Positions 51,670-59,257 of a stretch of DNA of 64,000 nt are shown piece after piece (the stretch's first letter is position 1; each line of letters opens with the position of its first letter). The notes beneath the pieces are model-generated. The model was not told the DNA's origin, made no database searches, and saw nothing but the letters and a program-made list of their open reading frames with translations. The translations under genes and the position numbers were made by a program. Where the stretch lies: positions 22,889 through 86,888 of the forward strand of contig DJXN01000011.1 of NCBI GenBank assembly GCA_002449765.1, written 5' to 3'. Origin of the DNA: Fibrobacter sp. UBA7003. GTDB taxonomy: Bacteria; Fibrobacterota; Fibrobacteria; Fibrobacterales; Fibrobacteraceae.

Positions 51670-54600
51670 CTAGTCTAGGAGCCCGAGTGCTTGCTTTTGC
51701 GCAAACTCGTCCATGGATGCAGGTAGCAGGGCCCTCTCCTCGGGAGAGACGTAGATGAACTTGCGTTCGTTTTGCGGACGCATGCTCCTGTCCCGCAACA
51801 CTACGGGCGGGTTCTTCGTGGAGTAGAAGAACTTGCCTGTCTTGATGAACTTGTGGCGCTGGAAACCTTGCTTGATGGCGTCGTTCAGAGCCTGGAGGAT
51901 CATCGGGCCTGCGCGATCGACATGGTGCAGTTCCAGCAGGCGCGACAATAGCACTTCCTCGTGGATGGGAGCTTCGTGATCGACATAGAATTTGAGCTGC
52001 ACGATGAGCGACAGCGCGGAGAGTTCCGCGATGGGCTTGTCGTGGGCGGTTCCTTCGATTTTCGGATGGACCACCTGGTAGGGCTTTGTCTGGATTTCGG
52101 CGGCCGCGGAATCGTTCTCGGCTGTGCCCACTTCGGCCTTGGGTTCTTCGGGAGGCGGCGGTGCGACGCTCTGTTCGATGGCGATGGTCGTGATGATATG
52201 GCTCGCTTCGTCTGCGTTGGAAATGTACCAGAAGGGAGTCCAGATGTTGAGGACCTTCCAGCCTAGCTGGCGCAGGAGCACGGGGCGCACGTATTCGCGG
52301 TCTTCGATGGATTCGCGGAAGCGTTCCGTGGTGCAGTCGTCTTCGATGACGGCGAGGAACCTCTTGGGGTTGTTCGCGTCCACGACGACAGGGCCGACGG
52401 GTATGGCTCCGGAAGCGAAACTGGGCAAGACGTTGATGCCCTCGTTTTGCAGGAGCGCGATGACCTGGGAGCGGAGTGCCGAATCTGCCGGCTTGATTTC
52501 GAAGTCGGAAGGTTTCGCCTTGCGAAGCAGATGGGCCATCCAGTCACGCAGCATGGCAGACTTGGCGGTGGTCATCTTTTGCTTGTCGGCTTCGGTCATG
52601 AAAATCTTGAGCTTGTGGCGTGCGAGTGTCGCGCTGATGGCGATTTTCCCTTCGCTGGAGCTCTTGTCCATGGCATCGGGCTCTGCGCAGACGAATATGA
52701 CGTCACGGTATTTTTCGGTAGCCCTTTCTGGAGTCTTGATGTAGAATCCGGTCGAGAGGTCGCTGTTTGCAAAGAATCTGGCGCAGGGGGCATCCTTGGT
52801 GAGAAGCGCCTTGATAGTCGACTCGATTTCGTGACATGTCACCTGGTGGAATGCGATGATTCCGAGAGTCTGCCCCGGATGCGTCTCGGCATGGTGAATG
52901 GCCGCCTTTGCAATGTCGATGACTTTGTCTGCAACCGTCTGGATGGTATCGCTCTTGCCGGAATCGCGAACCGGGGGCGGCAGCTGGCGGATGCCGTGGT
53001 TGTAGATGTGCTCGTTCGCGAATTCTACGAGAGACGGGTCGGAATAGCTGTCCGAGAACCAGAGTTCGCGGGTCGGGATGCCGCGGCGCAACGAGGCCGT
53101 CATGATGCTTTCCTGGAAGAACGCCGTGTGTACGGGGTCGATGTCGAGGTAGGCGTCAAAAGGCAACGGCTCTAGGGCCGGTGCGTGCGGGTTGCCGATG
53201 AGGATTACCTTGTTTGCCTTTAATGCAAGCGGGATGGATTCGGCTACGGAGATGCTGCCTGCGTCCAGAAGGACGATGGTGTCGAATTTCTTTTCGCAGA
53301 CAAGGGCGTCTTCGATGCTCAATACCGAAAGTTTCTCGGTTGCGGTGGCGTGCGCTTCGCGGAAGTTCGCGTTGCAGAATTCGTCCAGCAGCAGACGGTA
53401 TTTTTTGCCGAGCTGGGAATGGACTTTCGGGGCGCAGGAGAATACTTCGGGGAATTCCTTGCTGAAGCGCTGGACTTGGGAGGCCGCCCAGTAATATGCG
53501 GTGGCCTGGGGCAGTTCGCTGTTGACAGCCGCCGGATTCTGAACAAAGCGCAGGAGCGTCTTGCAACCGGTATTTTCGAGCTCGCGGAACAGCGAGGAAA
53601 GCTTAAGGTGTGTGTTGAGGACGTTCCAGTTGTCTTTCCAGAGGTTGATTTCTTCGAGGCTCTTGTCGAGGTCGAGACTGTCGAGCGGAATGTCGAGAAC
53701 AAGTTCCTTGGAGAGCACCCGCATGCCCGAAAGCAGTTCCTGTACGGCCTTGTCGAATTCCTCGAACCGCGGGAGCATCGGCTTGATCTGGTGCCAGTGC
53801 TCGAGAACCGTGAGCATCAGGTTGAACTGCGGGCTGTTCGCATGCTTTTCGCGGAAGTCGTAGATGTAGGTAATCTTCTTGTTCAGGTTGACCCAGTTCG
53901 ATTTTTCGTAGAGCCAGTCGCGACCTAGCAGATGGTTGCCGAGAACGGCCGTGTCCTTGTAGGCGCGCTTGTTTTCTTGCAGCTCCAGGAGGGTGTCGAT
54001 GAGGTCGAGCAGGTGCGCATCCGAAGAAACTTCTTTCGGATGCTTGAGCACCTTCATGAGGCGCTTGCGCGAATTGCGGTAGCGGTCGGAAAGTCCCTTG
54101 AGCGTGACCTTGAGGCTGTCGGCAAATTCCTCGCGGGCGGCGAGGATGTTCTCGTCGACGGCGTCGTCCGTGTATATGTCGGAGGTCTGCCTGCGGTAGC
54201 GGACCCACTTGTCGCCTGCTTCGGGCAGTTCCTTGAGGGAATCCTGGTAGGCGCTCCAGCTGTTGGAACAGAGATCCCAGCCTTCGAATTCGGGCGTGTT
54301 TTCGTCGAAGTTCTTGCGGATAAGCGAAATGATTTCGGATAGCGCGGGCAGGTAGATGCCGGTGGGGAAGAACCCTTCTTCCTTGAACAGGTCGACAAGC
54401 GGCCTTATGACTTCGACTTTTTGGATGGTATCGTCAATGTTCTTGGCGATTTCGGCCTTCGCTTCTTGGGTGAGGCTTTCGGCCTTGATGTTTTCGAGGA
54501 GCTTGCGCGCTGCGATTCCGCCCTTGTTGAAATAGAGGTCGGAAATTTCTTGCAGGAGCCGCTGCAGGTTCGAAAATTCCTTGAAGGGGAGATTGTTCGA

Positions 54601-55764
54601 TTCCTGGAAGATGGATTCGACGAATTTCGCCTTCGGCTTGGGCGCCTGCGCAAAGAACTGCAGGATGTCGGTCAGGCTCGTGCTGTCGGAGGGAGACTTC
54701 CCGTTGACCGCCTTGTAGTAGTTGATAAAGAATTGCCGCGTCTTGTTGATATCGGCGGCGACTTCTGCGCGCGGACGGCCGCTGTAGGAGCGGAAGTCGG
54801 ATTTCCATGCCTGCGTAAAAGTCTGCCTGGAGATGGCGCGCCGCGTGACCACTAGCGTGTCATGTCCCTTCGCGAGGGCCTCGGCGACGATGTTAGTTGC
54901 GACCTTTACTTTCTGGGTGCCGGGCAGCGCCTGGATGGCGTAGCCGTGCGCATTTTCGTCGAGCGCGTCGATGGTCACCTTGGTCGTGTGCGAGTCCGTG
55001 GTGTAGAGGAAATGGTGGTCGGCCGGGTTGTAGATTTGGTCGAAGTCCGCTTCCTCGAATACGGATTCCCGAACCTGGAATCCATCTTCGCCGAAGAGCG
55101 AGGAGAGGAAGGGGTTGCTGTCGATTTTCTTTTCGCTTCCGAGGTTTCGCATCGCCATCTTGAGGCGGAGCCTGCTGCTATTTAAAAAGGCAAGGCAGAT
55201 GCCATGGCGCGTGAACTTCCAGTTCTTTTCGGCGGCGATGGCCTTTTCGAACAGGGAAAAGTAAAGTTGGATGCTGAACTGGCCGTCGAGCGTTGCGTCT
55301 TCGATGCGCGGAAGCTGGACTCCGGCAAGCCTCTCGGAGAGGACCGTGTTCTCGATGGGAGGCCTGTTCGAAAGGTTTATGGAGTTCCCGTCTGCACTGG
55401 GCTCGAGCGGGATGAGCAGGCTCGGTGCAAGCGCGTTGCCGTCCCACTTGAGGAATCCGGCAAGCAGGTAAAGGTCTGGCGTACCGAAGTCCTCGGCTTT
55501 CTCCTTGAATACCGTCTTGAAGAGAGTCTCGCACTGTTTCTTCTGCTGAGGCGTGAAGCTCGCAGATACCGGGATAAAAGAGTCGAGCGGGATAGCGTTG
55601 GCGGATTGCTTCCACTTTTCGTAGAAAGTGTCGCTCGCTTCGCGCAGGAGCGGAGTCTGAAATTCGTTCTTCGTCGAAAAGAGCAGCAGCCTGTCCTTGG
55701 AATCAAAAAGGGCAGCCTCCTGTCGGACTTTCATGACGGTGGATGACGGTGTATTGTGCGCCAT
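51670..55764 (-). CDS. DUF4011 / degenerate SF1 helicase / Vsr-like / DUF3320 protein
   Basis: 1364 residues, no signal peptide. The N-terminal part has the DUF4011-type stretch LLAGFLKWDGNALAPSLLIP. Residues about 275-300 hold a broken Walker A (ALPGTQKVKV where GPPGTGKSQT is usual). About 830-855 has LLDAGSISVAESIPLAL for the DEAS motif and LIGNPHAPALEP for GDxxQLPP. About 1100-1185 is an MTES_1575/Vsr-type nuclease fold (LRSQVIALLQNEG...FLAVIEDDC...LLRQLGWKVLNIWTPFWY). About 1258-1308 is DUF3320 (APIHEEVLLSRLLELHHVDRAG). The middle is coiled and helical. Domain order matches large defence-associated helicase-nucleases, but the ATPase looks dead. Monocistronic, TATATTCT upstream. Confidence 0.8.
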   Translation of the reverse strand: MAHNTPSSTVMKVRQEAALFDSKDRLLLFSTKNEFQTPLLREASDTFYEKWKQSANAIPLDSFIPVSASFTPQQKKQCETLFKTVFKEKAEDFGTPDLYLLAGFLKWDGNALAPSLLIPLEPSADGNSINLSNRPPIENTVLSERLAGVQLPRIEDATLDGQFSIQLYFSLFEKAIAAEKNWKFTRHGICLAFLNSSRLRLKMAMRNLGSEKKIDSNPFLSSLFGEDGFQVRESVFEEADFDQIYNPADHHFLYTTDSHTTKVTIDALDENAHGYAIQALPGTQKVKVATNIVAEALAKGHDTLVVTRRAISRQTFTQAWKSDFRSYSGRPRAEVAADINKTRQFFINYYKAVNGKSPSDSTSLTDILQFFAQAPKPKAKFVESIFQESNNLPFKEFSNLQRLLQEISDLYFNKGGIAARKLLENIKAESLTQEAKAEIAKNIDDTIQKVEVIRPLVDLFKEEGFFPTGIYLPALSEIISLIRKNFDENTPEFEGWDLCSNSWSAYQDSLKELPEAGDKWVRYRRQTSDIYTDDAVDENILAAREEFADSLKVTLKGLSDRYRNSRKRLMKVLKHPKEVSSDAHLLDLIDTLLELQENKRAYKDTAVLGNHLLGRDWLYEKSNWVNLNKKITYIYDFREKHANSPQFNLMLTVLEHWHQIKPMLPRFEEFDKAVQELLSGMRVLSKELVLDIPLDSLDLDKSLEEINLWKDNWNVLNTHLKLSSLFRELENTGCKTLLRFVQNPAAVNSELPQATAYYWAASQVQRFSKEFPEVFSCAPKVHSQLGKKYRLLLDEFCNANFREAHATATEKLSVLSIEDALVCEKKFDTIVLLDAGSISVAESIPLALKANKVILIGNPHAPALEPLPFDAYLDIDPVHTAFFQESIMTASLRRGIPTRELWFSDSYSDPSLVEFANEHIYNHGIRQLPPPVRDSGKSDTIQTVADKVIDIAKAAIHHAETHPGQTLGIIAFHQVTCHEIESTIKALLTKDAPCARFFANSDLSTGFYIKTPERATEKYRDVIFVCAEPDAMDKSSSEGKIAISATLARHKLKIFMTEADKQKMTTAKSAMLRDWMAHLLRKAKPSDFEIKPADSALRSQVIALLQNEGINVLPSFASGAIPVGPVVVDANNPKRFLAVIEDDCTTERFRESIEDREYVRPVLLRQLGWKVLNIWTPFWYISNADEASHIITTIAIEQSVAPPPPEEPKAEVGTAENDSAAAEIQTKPYQVVHPKIEGTAHDKPIAELSALSLIVQLKFYVDHEAPIHEEVLLSRLLELHHVDRAGPMILQALNDAIKQGFQRHKFIKTGKFFYSTKNPPVVLRDRSMRPQNERKFIYVSPEERALLPASMDEFAQKQALGLLD

Positions 55765-55800
55765 GCCTAGAATATACGTTATTTTTTTGTTTTTTAGTAT

Positions 55801-56670
55801 TTACAGTTTGCCGGCTACGACTGAAATCGCCTCTTCTAGCGAGAGGGAGGTGTCTTGGGCTACAAGCGAGGCCCTGTAGCATACCCGGCCCAGCAGTTTT
55901 TCGGCTGAAACTCCGGCATCGCGGTCCTGGCGCAGGCTGTGGGCGCGTTCGCGTTTCGAGAGTTTTTTGCCTGCGGCATCCACGACGAGCGGATGGTGCA
56001 GGTATATCGGTGGAACGTCGCGGCCGAGCAGGCGCATGAGGGCGATTTGCCTTGCGGTGGAATTTCGGATGTCCTCGCCGCGAACCACGTGCGTGATTCC
56101 TTCGTCGATATCGTCGACGCACACGGCGAACTGGTATGTCCACTGTCCGTCGCGGTCGCGGATCGGGAAGTCCCCGCATTGCTGTTGCGGATTTTCATCG
56201 AAATCTCCGAGAAACTTGTCGTGCCAGTGCACGACTTTGTTCGGAATGGAGACGCGGAGGCAATGGGGCTGGTCCGACATTGCCTCCGGGTTTGCCTGCT
56301 GTCGACATTTGCCCTGGTAGATTACTTCGCCGGTGGAACTTTTGGGGTTCTCTGCTTCCAGCTGTTTGCGGCTGCAGTAGCAGGGGTAGACCAAACCCTG
56401 GGATTGCAGCTTTTGGAGCGCCTCTTCGAAACGCTCCGGGTGCTTACTTTGTATGCTATCGCTGTCGAATCGGAATCCGAACCATTTCAGGTCTTCGTAG
56501 ATGCTCTCGATGTATTCGGGGCGTGCACGGCTTTGGTCGTGATCCTCGATGCGCAGGTGTATTTGCAGGTTCCACTTGCGGGCCGCGGCCCAAACGTAAA
56601 GCGCCGAAAGCAGGTGGCCTTCGTGAAGGTAGCCCGTGGGGCTTGGCGCAAAGCGGATTTTACCGTCCAT
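55801..56670 (-). CDS. gluQ: Glutamyl-Q tRNA(Asp) synthetase
   Basis: Attaches glutamate to queuosine of tRNA-Asp. 289 residues: a truncated GluRS catalytic domain without the anticodon-binding part, as the family shows. PTGYLHEGHL is the HIGH-like motif, KKLSKRERA the KMSKS-like one, and CYC ... YQGKC are zinc ligands. ATG 56670 is preferred over TTG 56676. TACATTTTTG lies just upstream. The queuosine link echoes queF and yhhQ at the right edge of the window. Confidence 0.93.
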   Translation of the reverse strand: MDGKIRFAPSPTGYLHEGHLLSALYVWAAARKWNLQIHLRIEDHDQSRARPEYIESIYEDLKWFGFRFDSDSIQSKHPERFEEALQKLQSQGLVYPCYCSRKQLEAENPKSSTGEVIYQGKCRQQANPEAMSDQPHCLRVSIPNKVVHWHDKFLGDFDENPQQQCGDFPIRDRDGQWTYQFAVCVDDIDEGITHVVRGEDIRNSTARQIALMRLLGRDVPPIYLHHPLVVDAAGKKLSKRERAHSLRQDRDAGVSAEKLLGRVCYRASLVAQDTSLSLEEAISVVAGKL

Positions 56671-56720
56671 ACGCAAAAATGTAATAAAAGCAGGGGGTGC
56701 GTGCGCTGTTTTTGGTGGAT

Positions 56721-56848
56721 TTGGGGATTAAACTGGGCTAAAAAATGGTTTTTTATCTCCACTGTGCGGGCTTTTTTCACGTATACGTTGCGTACAAAGT
56801 AATAAAATGGGGGTTGGATGGGGTGAAAAAAGACTGTTTAATCCCCAA
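56721..56848. repeat. 13-bp perfect inverted repeat spanning 128 bp
   Basis: TTGGGGATTAAAC at 56721-56733 and GTTTAATCCCCAA at 56836-56848, with a 102-bp AT-rich interior that contains the palindrome ACGTATACGT (56779-56788). TTTTGGTG occurs on both outer sides (56710-56717, 56857-56864), though not flush with the repeats. It lies between divergent genes; it could be a MITE-like remnant or a regulatory structure. Confidence 0.55.
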
Positions 56849-56945
56849 TTTTCGGCTTTTGGTGTTTTTTTTGACGCAGAATCCGCTTTTTTTATTTATA
56901 TTCAGGGCGTGAGGGCTTTCTGGCCCGCAAACAGGATTTTGGGTT

Positions 56946-57536
56946 ATGCAAATGAATTTTAAGCGCGCTTTTAAGTTGGCCTTCGTCGCAATGGCGGTCT
57001 GTACGGCGTTCTCCTTCGCTGAAGATATTGTCGCGACGACCTCCAACGGTTCGACGGTCATCCTTCACGACAATGGCCGCTGGGAATACTATCAGAACAA
57101 CGCGAATATCAGGGACGTGCGCGAATCCGCCGTGCCGAAGGATGCCCGTTTCGAGGTTTCCGTGCTTTATGAGAGTCCGGACAAGGTGAAGAAGAATGTG
57201 CGCATGGCGCTTGAGGCCGATTTCGCGACCGAGGAAGAAATCAGGGATAGCCTCCGCAAGGTGCCGAAGGGCGGCTATGTCTACTTCCAGGTGCCGACGA
57301 AGCAGATTAAACCCGGCCTTGTGCGCGAACTTACGTATTCTATTTACGATACGGGCAAGAACGCCATCTTTACGAAGACGGTTCGCGATTCGGAAGCGAC
57401 GGCGAGTGAAGATGCCGGCATCTCGAATCTGTTGGTGGTCCCTATCTACGGTCGCCCGAAGGCAAAGGTCATGAAGGCCAGAGTCGAAGACCGCAAGAAC
57501 CATGCCACGCTCGATATCGATATCCCGATTCGCTGA
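56946..57536 (+). CDS. Exported DUF3157-like protein
   Basis: 196 residues with signal peptide (cut after SFA, about 24). The opening of the mature protein, DIVATTSNGSTVILHDNGRWEYY, is the short sheet motif common to DUF3157-like and other exported proteins. The rest is a beta-rich domain (PKGGYVYFQVPT, ELTYSIYDTGKNAIFTK). Function unknown. Its stop overlaps the start of the exonuclease gene (TGATG), so the two are co-translated. TATATTCA lies at the right distance upstream. Confidence 0.8.
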   Translation: MQMNFKRAFKLAFVAMAVCTAFSFAEDIVATTSNGSTVILHDNGRWEYYQNNANIRDVRESAVPKDARFEVSVLYESPDKVKKNVRMALEADFATEEEIRDSLRKVPKGGYVYFQVPTKQIKPGLVRELTYSIYDTGKNAIFTKTVRDSEATASEDAGISNLLVVPIYGRPKAKVMKARVEDRKNHATLDIDIPIR

Positions 57537-58123
57537 TGACCGCCCCGCAAGAGGATATGCTGAAATTCGCCGTCGTCGATGTAGAAACGACTGGCGGTGC
57601 GGGTGAATCGAACCGTATTACCGAAATCGGGATTGTCCTGCTCGATGGCATGGAACAGGTGGGACAGTTCCACAGCCTGGTGGATCCGGGCGTGCCGATT
57701 ACGCCGTTTGTCAAGAACCTTACGGGCATTACCGACGAGATGGTGAACGGGGCTCCGCAGTTTTCGAAAATAGCGGAAGAAGTGTCCGGGATGCTTGAAG
57801 GCAGAATCTTTGTCGCGCACAATGTGCAGTTCGATTGCCGCATGATTCTGACGGAACTCAAGCGCTGCTGCGTGAAGTTTGACCCGCCGAGGCTCTGCAC
57901 CGTAAAGATATCGCGAAAATTTTTTCCGGGACTGCCGAGCTACAGCCTGCACAACCTGACGGATTCTCTTGGCCTCAGCGACTTTAGGCATCACCGTGCG
58001 ATGGATGATACGCTTGCCTGTGCAGAAATCTTGAAACTGGCCTACAACAAGGTCGGGCCGGGAAAGATATTGAAAGAGGTGAAGAACCTCACGAAAGCGA
58101 AAAAAGCGAACGTTGTGAGATGA
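57536..58123 (+). CDS. DEDDh 3'-5' exonuclease (DNA polymerase III epsilon-like)
   Basis: 195 residues, single exonuclease domain. ExoI VVDVETTG (D15, E17), ExoII HNVQFDCRMI and ExoIIIe HHRAMDDTLA supply the metal-binding Asp/Glu and the general-base His. Such stand-alone domains act as proofreading subunits (DnaQ) or as RNA-trimming enzymes. ATG overlaps the previous stop. The C-terminus is basic (LTKAKKANVVR). Converges on the GH3 gene 9 nt away. Confidence 0.88.
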   Translation: MTAPQEDMLKFAVVDVETTGGAGESNRITEIGIVLLDGMEQVGQFHSLVDPGVPITPFVKNLTGITDEMVNGAPQFSKIAEEVSGMLEGRIFVAHNVQFDCRMILTELKRCCVKFDPPRLCTVKISRKFFPGLPSYSLHNLTDSLGLSDFRHHRAMDDTLACAEILKLAYNKVGPGKILKEVKNLTKAKKANVVR

Positions 58124-58132
58124 CTGACGCCA

Positions 58133-59242
58133 TCAGGGCGAGAGCAGCCCTGCGCGAAGTTTCATCTTTAGAATGCGGACGACGGATTTCTCGATTCTTG
58201 CAAGGAATGCCTTGTCGTTCATGGCGCGATCGAGAATGAATTTCTTGATATCAACCGCCTTGGCGGGGTAGGTGATGATGAACATGTCGTTGCCGGCATC
58301 GAGAGCGGCTGTCACGACTTTCTTGAATTCGGATGCGGGGTAGGGGTCGTTGAGCGGTGTTCCGGGGCCGCTGATCCAGCCGCGCAGGGAGCTTCCCCAG
58401 AGGTCGTCGGTGAGGACCACGATGTCGTCGTCGAGGTCGTGGGCCATCTTCACGAGTTTCTTCTCGAATACGGCGGGAGCGTTTGAAATTTTCGTGTAGC
58501 GGACGCTGCTCATCATGACGATAGGAATGTCCGGGGAGAGAGCCCTGAAGAACTTGACGTATTCCTTGATTCTAGATTCGCTCGCATCGCTTTCGGCCAT
58601 CTGCAAGTCGCTGTTCTTGTTGCTGTCATAGCCGGGAAAGTGCTTCGATGCGCTGATGATGCCGGAAGCCCGCATTCCCTTCACGAATGCGCGGACCTTC
58701 TCTGCATTCTCGATGCCGTTCCATGAGCGGTTCCAGTGCTCCATGAAGGTTTCCTTGCCGTGGGAATCGAATGCGGGGTCGAGGGCGGGGGCGAGGTTCA
58801 GGTTGAAGCCTGCGTCGTGAAGCGTCTTGCCGACTTCATGTGCCGTGCGCTCGATTGCTGCGGGCTCCGATTCTCGCATCTCCTTTGCGCTAGGGGTCTT
58901 TTCCCACTTGCGGTCGATGTTCACGGCCCGGTTCACGGTGCCGCCTTCCTGGTCGATGGTGACGAGCAGCGGGACCTTGATGCGCGAAGAAATCTTTTCG
59001 AGGTTCTTCCGGAACAGGTTCATGTTCGAAAGGTGCGGCTTCATTACGAGAATTCCGCCAAAGTTGTTTGTAACGGTGAAATTCGGCGGTGCCATGTAGA
59101 CCATGATCATCTGCCCGATTTTCTCTTCGAGCGTGAGCGAATTCCAGAGCGGCAGGAGCTCCTTGGGAAGCCCGCGGGGGGCCGCCGCGAAAGAACAGGC
59201 GAATGCGGCAAGCAAACCGAAAAAGAAAATCCGCAGGCGCAT
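58133..59242 (-). CDS. Exported GH3-family protein (NagZ-like, altered catalytic loop)
   Basis: 369 residues. Signal peptide to about 20, then a GH3 (beta/alpha)8 domain: LTLEEKIGQMIM, TIDQEGGTVNR, ISASKHFPGY (200-205) and TDDLWG (nucleophile Asp at 279/280). In NagZ-type enzymes KHFPGHGD...DSH carries the acid/base His; here the loop reads KHFPGYDSNKNSD without it, so peptidoglycan beta-N-acetylglucosaminidase activity is uncertain. Only the N-terminal GH3 domain is present, as in NagZ. It follows topB on the same strand after 15 nt. Confidence 0.85.
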   Translation of the reverse strand: MRLRIFFFGLLAAFACSFAAAPRGLPKELLPLWNSLTLEEKIGQMIMVYMAPPNFTVTNNFGGILVMKPHLSNMNLFRKNLEKISSRIKVPLLVTIDQEGGTVNRAVNIDRKWEKTPSAKEMRESEPAAIERTAHEVGKTLHDAGFNLNLAPALDPAFDSHGKETFMEHWNRSWNGIENAEKVRAFVKGMRASGIISASKHFPGYDSNKNSDLQMAESDASESRIKEYVKFFRALSPDIPIVMMSSVRYTKISNAPAVFEKKLVKMAHDLDDDIVVLTDDLWGSSLRGWISGPGTPLNDPYPASEFKKVVTAALDAGNDMFIITYPAKAVDIKKFILDRAMNDKAFLARIEKSVVRILKMKLRAGLLSP

Positions 59243-59257
59243 GCTGGCCTCGTGATG

